A stretch of DNA of 13,251 nucleotides from Emmonsiellopsis sp. PD_33 (taxonomy: Eukaryota; Ascomycota; Eurotiomycetes; Onygenales; Ajellomycetaceae). The notes under the pieces are model-generated. The model searched no databases. It was not told the DNA's origin and worked only from the letters and a program-made list of their open reading frames with translations. Below, in pieces: positions 10,077-13,251 of the stretch; position 1 is the first letter of the stretch; the number at the start of each line of letters is the position of its first letter. A program made the position numbers and the translations under genes. The stretch covers positions 1-13,251 of the forward strand of contig JANTQF010000566.1 in NCBI GenBank assembly GCA_032988165.1. Reading direction: 5' to 3'.

Positions 10077-10172
10077 ATGGCAGCCAGGGGCGTAAACAGT
10101 GGGCGGCTCCCCTCCTCAGTCCTGGCTGCGAACCCGCCCTATCGCCGTTGGAGGAGCCAGCCCGCGATCTGA
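10077..10172 (+). other. Possible upstream ORF (31 codons) before rho4
   Basis: An ATG at 10077 opens a 31-codon frame that ends in TGA at 10170-10172. It is the last ATG before the rho4 start at 10407. Its product (starting MAARGVNSGRLPSS) is not recognised. It matters only if the rho4 transcript begins upstream of 10077, which the sequence cannot show; the C/T-rich block further down suggests transcription may start later. Confidence 0.25.
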
Positions 10173-10406
10173 TCAGCCTGGCTATCATATCATATCATTC
10201 TTCATTCCCGTCTCAGACTGCAGACTTATCTCGTCTCGTTTCTCTCTGCTCGCCTTTTACTTTTCTCGCATACATAGTATTGTACAGCTCTCCTGTCCCA
10301 TCTGTGGCTGCTGCATCATACATCCTGCTCTCTTCTCCTCCCTCTGCTGCTATATACACCCAATTCTCCCTCTCTCCGCTGGTCATCGAAAGGCTTTGAA
10401 CCCACC

Positions 10407-11390
10407 ATGGCAACCCGCGGCTATGAAGACCAGCAGTATGGCCGTCCTCGCCGCCACTCCACCGTCCTCGACGAGAAAGCCCTCCCTGCCCCTCTCACCC
10501 CCCGGCGGAAACACGCCAGAAGCCAGAGCACCCGCGTCAGCAACGGCACCGTCAGCACAAACTTGAGCATGGCCTCGAGTCGCATGTCCCAAGCAACCAA
10601 CATCACCCAGCCGCCCTCGTACTCGAAAAAGTTTGTTGTCGTGGGAGACGGCGGCTGCGGCAAGACTTGCTTGCTCATCAGCTATTCCCAGGGCTATTTC
10701 CCAGAGGTGAGCCTTGGATATACACAACGTCCAATATATATATATATATATATATACCAATTGCAATGCTGACCTACCCTTGCTGCAGAAATACGTTCCC
10801 ACAGTATTTGAAAATTACATCACTCAGACTTTACATGCCCCGTCAGGAAAGACGGTCGAACTGGCCCTCTGGGATACAGCTGGCCAGGAAGAATATGATA
10901 GACTCCGCCCCCTTTCATACCCAGAAACAGATCTTCTCTTCGTATGCTTTGCAATCGACTGCCCTGTATCTCTTGAAAACGTCATGGACAAGGTAAGATT
11001 ACAACTGCTTCCCTTTCAGTGCACTACATCAAACTAATCTCTCCTTTCTCCCAGTGGTATCCCGAGGTTCTCCATTTCTGTCCCACAACCCCATTGATCC
11101 TCGTCGGTCTCAAGTCAGACCTCCGCAACAAACGTACATGCATCGATCTCCTCAAAACCCAAGGCTTGACCCCCGTTACCCCAGAACAAGGCCAGGCAGT
11201 GGCCCAACGAATGCATGCCACCTACGTCGAATGCAGCAGTAAAGAGATGCGCGGTGTCGACGAAGTCTTTGAGTTGGCCGTCAACACCGCCGTTGGGGTT
11301 GAAGAACAAGGCTGGAACGGACGTGAATCGCCCGCTGGCAGTGGAGGCAGCCGCAAGAAGGCCAAAAAGCGGACGTGCAAGATTCTGTAA
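10407..11390 (+). CDS. rho4: Rho4-type small GTPase
   Basis: This Rho-family switch is needed, in filamentous fungi, for septum formation and cell-wall organisation (Neurospora RHO-4, Aspergillus RhoD). The exons are 10407-10706, 10789-10992 and 11055-11390, giving 279 aa. The introns are 82 and 62 nt, both in phase 0, with CTGAC and CTAAT branch-like sites. A basic, Ser/Thr-rich extension of about 70 residues, typical of Rho4, precedes the G domain. The motifs are: P-loop GDGGCGKT (80-87), switch I YVPTVFENY with Thr105, switch II WDTAGQEEYDRLRP (D129, Q133), GLKSDLR (K188, D190) for base recognition, and ECSSKEMRGVDE (227-238). The C terminus is a polybasic RKKAKKR followed by CKIL, a CAAX box whose final Leu predicts geranylgeranylation. 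The usual GTPase residues are present, with no sign of a dominant-active change. The start has CACCATGG context and is the only ATG after 10172. Confidence 0.96.
10734..10756. repeat. (AT)n microsatellite in rho4 intron 1
   Basis: Twenty-three nucleotides of perfect AT alternation lie in the middle of the 82-nt first intron, about 27 nt after the donor and 32 nt before the acceptor AG. A CTGAC branch-like site follows it. Confidence 0.95.
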
Positions 11391-12682
11391 CGACCTTGCT
11401 GTGTTCCTTGCGTTTCTTCATATGCATTGTTCCATTGCACCTTTTTCCCAAAAACCTTATTTGACGTTTAGAACAAACAAACTCGCGGCGTTGTTTGTTG
11501 GCCTGGATATCCACATCTTTCCACTATCCCACCTTTTCATGAGGATGACGAAAATATGAACGAGCTTTTCGGTCTCCGGTAACGCATTTGCATGTATGAT
11601 GGCATCTCAATGCCGATGTTTCATGTCCCGATATAATATTTATCCTCTGCCGCCTCGATTATTTCCTACGTCTAAGCAAGCGGTTCCTTTTTGAGTTCCT
11701 TGTCGTCTGCCCCCTCCCACACACAGCGCATCTTGTGGCTGGCTGTTTTATCGGCCCCTGCTTCCATTACATGGACTTTTTTTTTAATACTTTTTTCCTT
11801 ATTCATTTCTTTTGTCATTATTGAAGCAGTATGAATTTGTATTAATCTTTGGCTTTTCCTCCTCCGCGGCCTCTCTTCGACCCCATTATGTTTTTTTCCC
11901 TGTTCGCGTCGAAAATCTCTCCTATTGTTTCTTTTCTTGAACCTCGAACCTTGTTTTACTGATAGTATGTTTTAACTTTTTTTTTTTCTTATATTTTTTT
12001 TTTTTCCTTTTTTCATTTTGTATCTTCCTTATTTTTCCTATAGTGTCCTTTTTTTTTCGGCTTTTTTGTTTTTCCTCCTTGCCTTTTTGTTTCTTTCTGG
12101 GTATGGACTCTTTTTCTACTTTTTCTTTCCCTCTGTTTTGTTACCTCGGGTTCTTTTTTCATTTGACTATTAAAACCAGCACTCTTACTTGCCTATCTCT
12201 TCTCCGCCGACGCCGGTTAGAGAAGGGAAGAAGGAGAAGATGAAGAGAATGCAAATGCATCATGCAAAAAATGCATACGGGATACGGTGTTTTTGATGAG
12301 TTTTTTTTTTTTTTTTTTCGTTATTCCCTTTTTTGTTTTTGTTTTCGCGTTTGTTTAGTTCTTGGTACGGTGTACATGAATTACTTTGATGTATGTATGT
12401 ACTTACAGATGAGCAGAGAGCGGGGAAGACCAGATGAGAGAGAGACAGAGACTAGAGGCAGACAGATATGGAGAGTTTTAGAGAGAAGGGAAAAAAAAAA
12501 ATTCAAAAAATGAAATCAATCATCACAAGATAAATTATGCTGTATTGTACGTACATACGTACTTGACTATATTATAATGTCGTGTAGGGTAGTGTAGTGT
12601 AGGTATCATTGAATCAACGTAAGATCGAAATAACATAAATAAATAAATGGTAAAAGCAAACTCCCTCCTCCTCCTCCCTTAT
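11391..12682. other. Convergent intergenic region with T homopolymers
   Basis: Rho4 (plus) and dad1 (minus) converge here, so the region should carry both 3' untranslated regions and terminators. From about 11780 to 12360 the plus strand is very T-rich, with T11 (11977-11987), T12 (11994-12005), T10 (12049-12058) and T18 (12301-12318). Purine-rich stretches follow (about 12217-12250 and 12410-12500), then GTACGTAC palindromes (12548-12564) and AAAT repeats (about 12633-12648). Plus-strand open frames at 12043-12243 and 12262-12513 translate to F-rich low-complexity sequence and are not credible genes. Confidence 0.75.
12301..12318. repeat. T18 homopolymer
   Basis: This is an uninterrupted run of 18 T on the plus strand in the rho4/dad1 convergent gap. 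It is the longest of several T runs there. Confidence 0.95.
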
Positions 12683-13251
12683 TCATCGACCCCGTCCATG
12701 CTCATGCTCATGCTCATGCTCATGCTCATCATACCCCTCCTCCCCCTCCTCCCTCTCCCCATCCCCAACATACTCCCCAACATACTCCCCGCTCCCCTCC
12801 CGCTCCCGCCCACCCTGATCCTCCCCCCCATCTCCCCCACCCCCCTTCCCATCATTTACATCCCCATCCCCATCCCCATCTCTATCCCTCTCCCCCATCA
12901 CATTCTCAAACTGCGACCACAGCGCCTCGACGGAGGAGAATTCATTGCCGACCTGGTTTAGTATTTGGTATGAGAATGGGAATGGGAATGGGTGATGGAT
13001 GGGTGGACTAGACTGGACTGGACTGGACTGGACTTACGGCAATGACGCTTTCCAAGTTCCGGTTTAGACGGTTGATGTTTTGGAGGACTTGTTCGAAGGA
13101 CTGTGGAGGGGGGGGGGGGGGGGGGGGGTGTTTTTTTTAGGGGGATAAAGACGGGAAAAGCACCGGCCGAAACCCCGTCTCCCCGGGGGCTTCTGTTTGC
13201 CCTTTTTCCTTTCAAAAAAAAACACAATCTCTCTGTTTTTTATTCGCCTGC
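12683..13251 (-). CDS. dad1: DASH/Dam1 complex subunit Dad1 (3' part, runs off right edge)
   Basis: Dad1 is a small coiled-coil subunit of the fungal DASH (Dam1) complex, which couples kinetochores to spindle microtubules. Two exons are visible. Exon 13100-13038 encodes SFEQVLQNINRLNRNLESVIA. Exon 12952-12683 continues VGNEFSSVEALWSQFENVMG. These two blocks are the Dad1 core, joined in phase 0 by an 85-nt intron (13037-12953, GTAAGT...CAG, branch-like TACTAAA). The acceptor CACAG at 13105-13101 precedes the first visible exon. The initiating exon, which should encode the short FEQQR-type start, is not found in 13101-13251 and probably lies to the right. After the core comes a 70-residue acidic, Gly/Asp/Glu-rich tail ending in EHEHEHEHEHGRGR. 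Visible length is 110 aa, already longer than the 94 aa of yeast Dad1. The tail is encoded by microsatellite-like DNA and is probably disordered. The stop is TGA at 12685-12683. Confidence 0.9.
12697..12729. repeat. (CATGCT)n hexanucleotide repeat coding for His-Glu
   Basis: About five and a half copies of the hexamer occur on the plus strand. On the minus strand, in the dad1 frame, they read as alternating GAG and CAT codons and produce the EHEHEHEHEH stretch near the C terminus. Confidence 0.95.
12974..13034. repeat. Penta- and hexanucleotide repeats filling the dad1 core intron
   Basis: On the plus strand there are three GAATGG units (12974-12991) and then five GGACT units plus one AGACT variant (13005-13034). 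On the gene strand the pentamer overlaps the donor: the last three bases of GTAAGT belong to the first repeat unit. Confidence 0.92.
13108..13128. repeat. G21 homopolymer (C21 on the dad1 strand)
   Basis: Twenty-one G in a row on the plus strand. On the dad1 strand it is a C21 tract that ends 5 nt before the acceptor AG (13102-13101) of the upstream intron, acting as its pyrimidine tract. Confidence 0.95.

Larger units (their letters stand above)
9199..10406. promoter_or_regulatory. Divergent promoter region between lcb3 and rho4
   Basis: This 1.2 kb separates two divergently transcribed genes, so it must hold both promoters, shared or separate. It includes an 11-bp minisatellite (9540-9594) and a short GAAGTTC direct repeat (10025-10038). 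There are also CATAT repeats (about 10185-10200) and a C/T-rich stretch with no ATG leading to the rho4 start. A TATATA element lies at 10351-10356, about 50 nt before the rho4 ATG. That is close enough that it may lie in the leader and not act as a TATA box. The promoter call is from position; no factor site is proven. The open frame at 9677-10009 (plus) is not recognisable as a protein. Confidence 0.7.

Noticed and set aside
12647..12961. 104-codon plus-strand open frame rich in Leu/Pro/Ile
   Set aside because: It is the antisense of the repetitive dad1 tail; the minus-strand frame continues a conserved Dad1 core across a proper intron.
12958..13227. 89-codon minus-strand open frame across the dad1 introns
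   Set aside because: It reads through both introns and uses a different frame from the conserved Dad1 core.
1..13251. CRISPR array, intact transposon, viral or toxin genes, or a secondary-metabolite cluster
   Set aside because: There are no regularly spaced repeat-spacer units, no transposase, polymerase or synthase motifs, and all recognised genes are conserved fungal housekeeping functions.

Overview
This window looks like an ordinary chromosomal segment of a filamentous ascomycete, most likely a Eurotiomycete (Aspergillus, Penicillium or Onygenales type). The evidence is: multi-exon genes with mostly 59-106 nt GT-AG introns carrying CTAAC or TACTAAC-like branch sites; a Rho4-type GTPase with a long N-terminal extension; a long disordered Ulp1; and a fungal DASH kinetochore subunit. 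The genus-level placement is inference. I see no plasmid, phage, CRISPR or intact mobile-element signal.

Layout, left to right. (1) Minus strand, 5' end at 915, running off the left edge: a CXXC zinc-binding DUF866 (CZIB-like) protein. (2) A 1.2 kb gap (916-2142) with a degenerate 101-bp direct repeat. (3) Minus strand 5416-2143: a four-exon SUMO protease of the Ulp1/C48 family, about 1030 aa, with an intact catalytic set. (4) A 1.9 kb gap (5417-7287) with microsatellites and no convincing gene. (5) Minus strand 9198-7288: a five-exon dihydrosphingosine/sphingosine-1-phosphate phosphatase of the Lcb3 type, 537 aa. (6) A 1.2 kb divergent promoter region (9199-10406) with an 11-bp minisatellite and a pyrimidine-rich leader. 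(7) Plus strand 10407-11390: a three-exon Rho4 GTPase, 279 aa. (8) A 1.3 kb convergent gap (11391-12682) dominated by T homopolymers. (9) Minus strand 12952-12683 and 13100-13038, running off the right edge: the DASH complex subunit Dad1.

The genes do not form a pathway. They are housekeeping functions: SUMO processing, sphingoid-base metabolism, septation and polarity signalling, and kinetochore-microtubule attachment. Every gene model had to be assembled across introns; all the exon joins given here restore family-typical sequence in frame. The unusual part is the dad1 end. There both visible introns and the coding tail are largely built from mono-, penta- and hexanucleotide repeats that abut or overlap splice sites.
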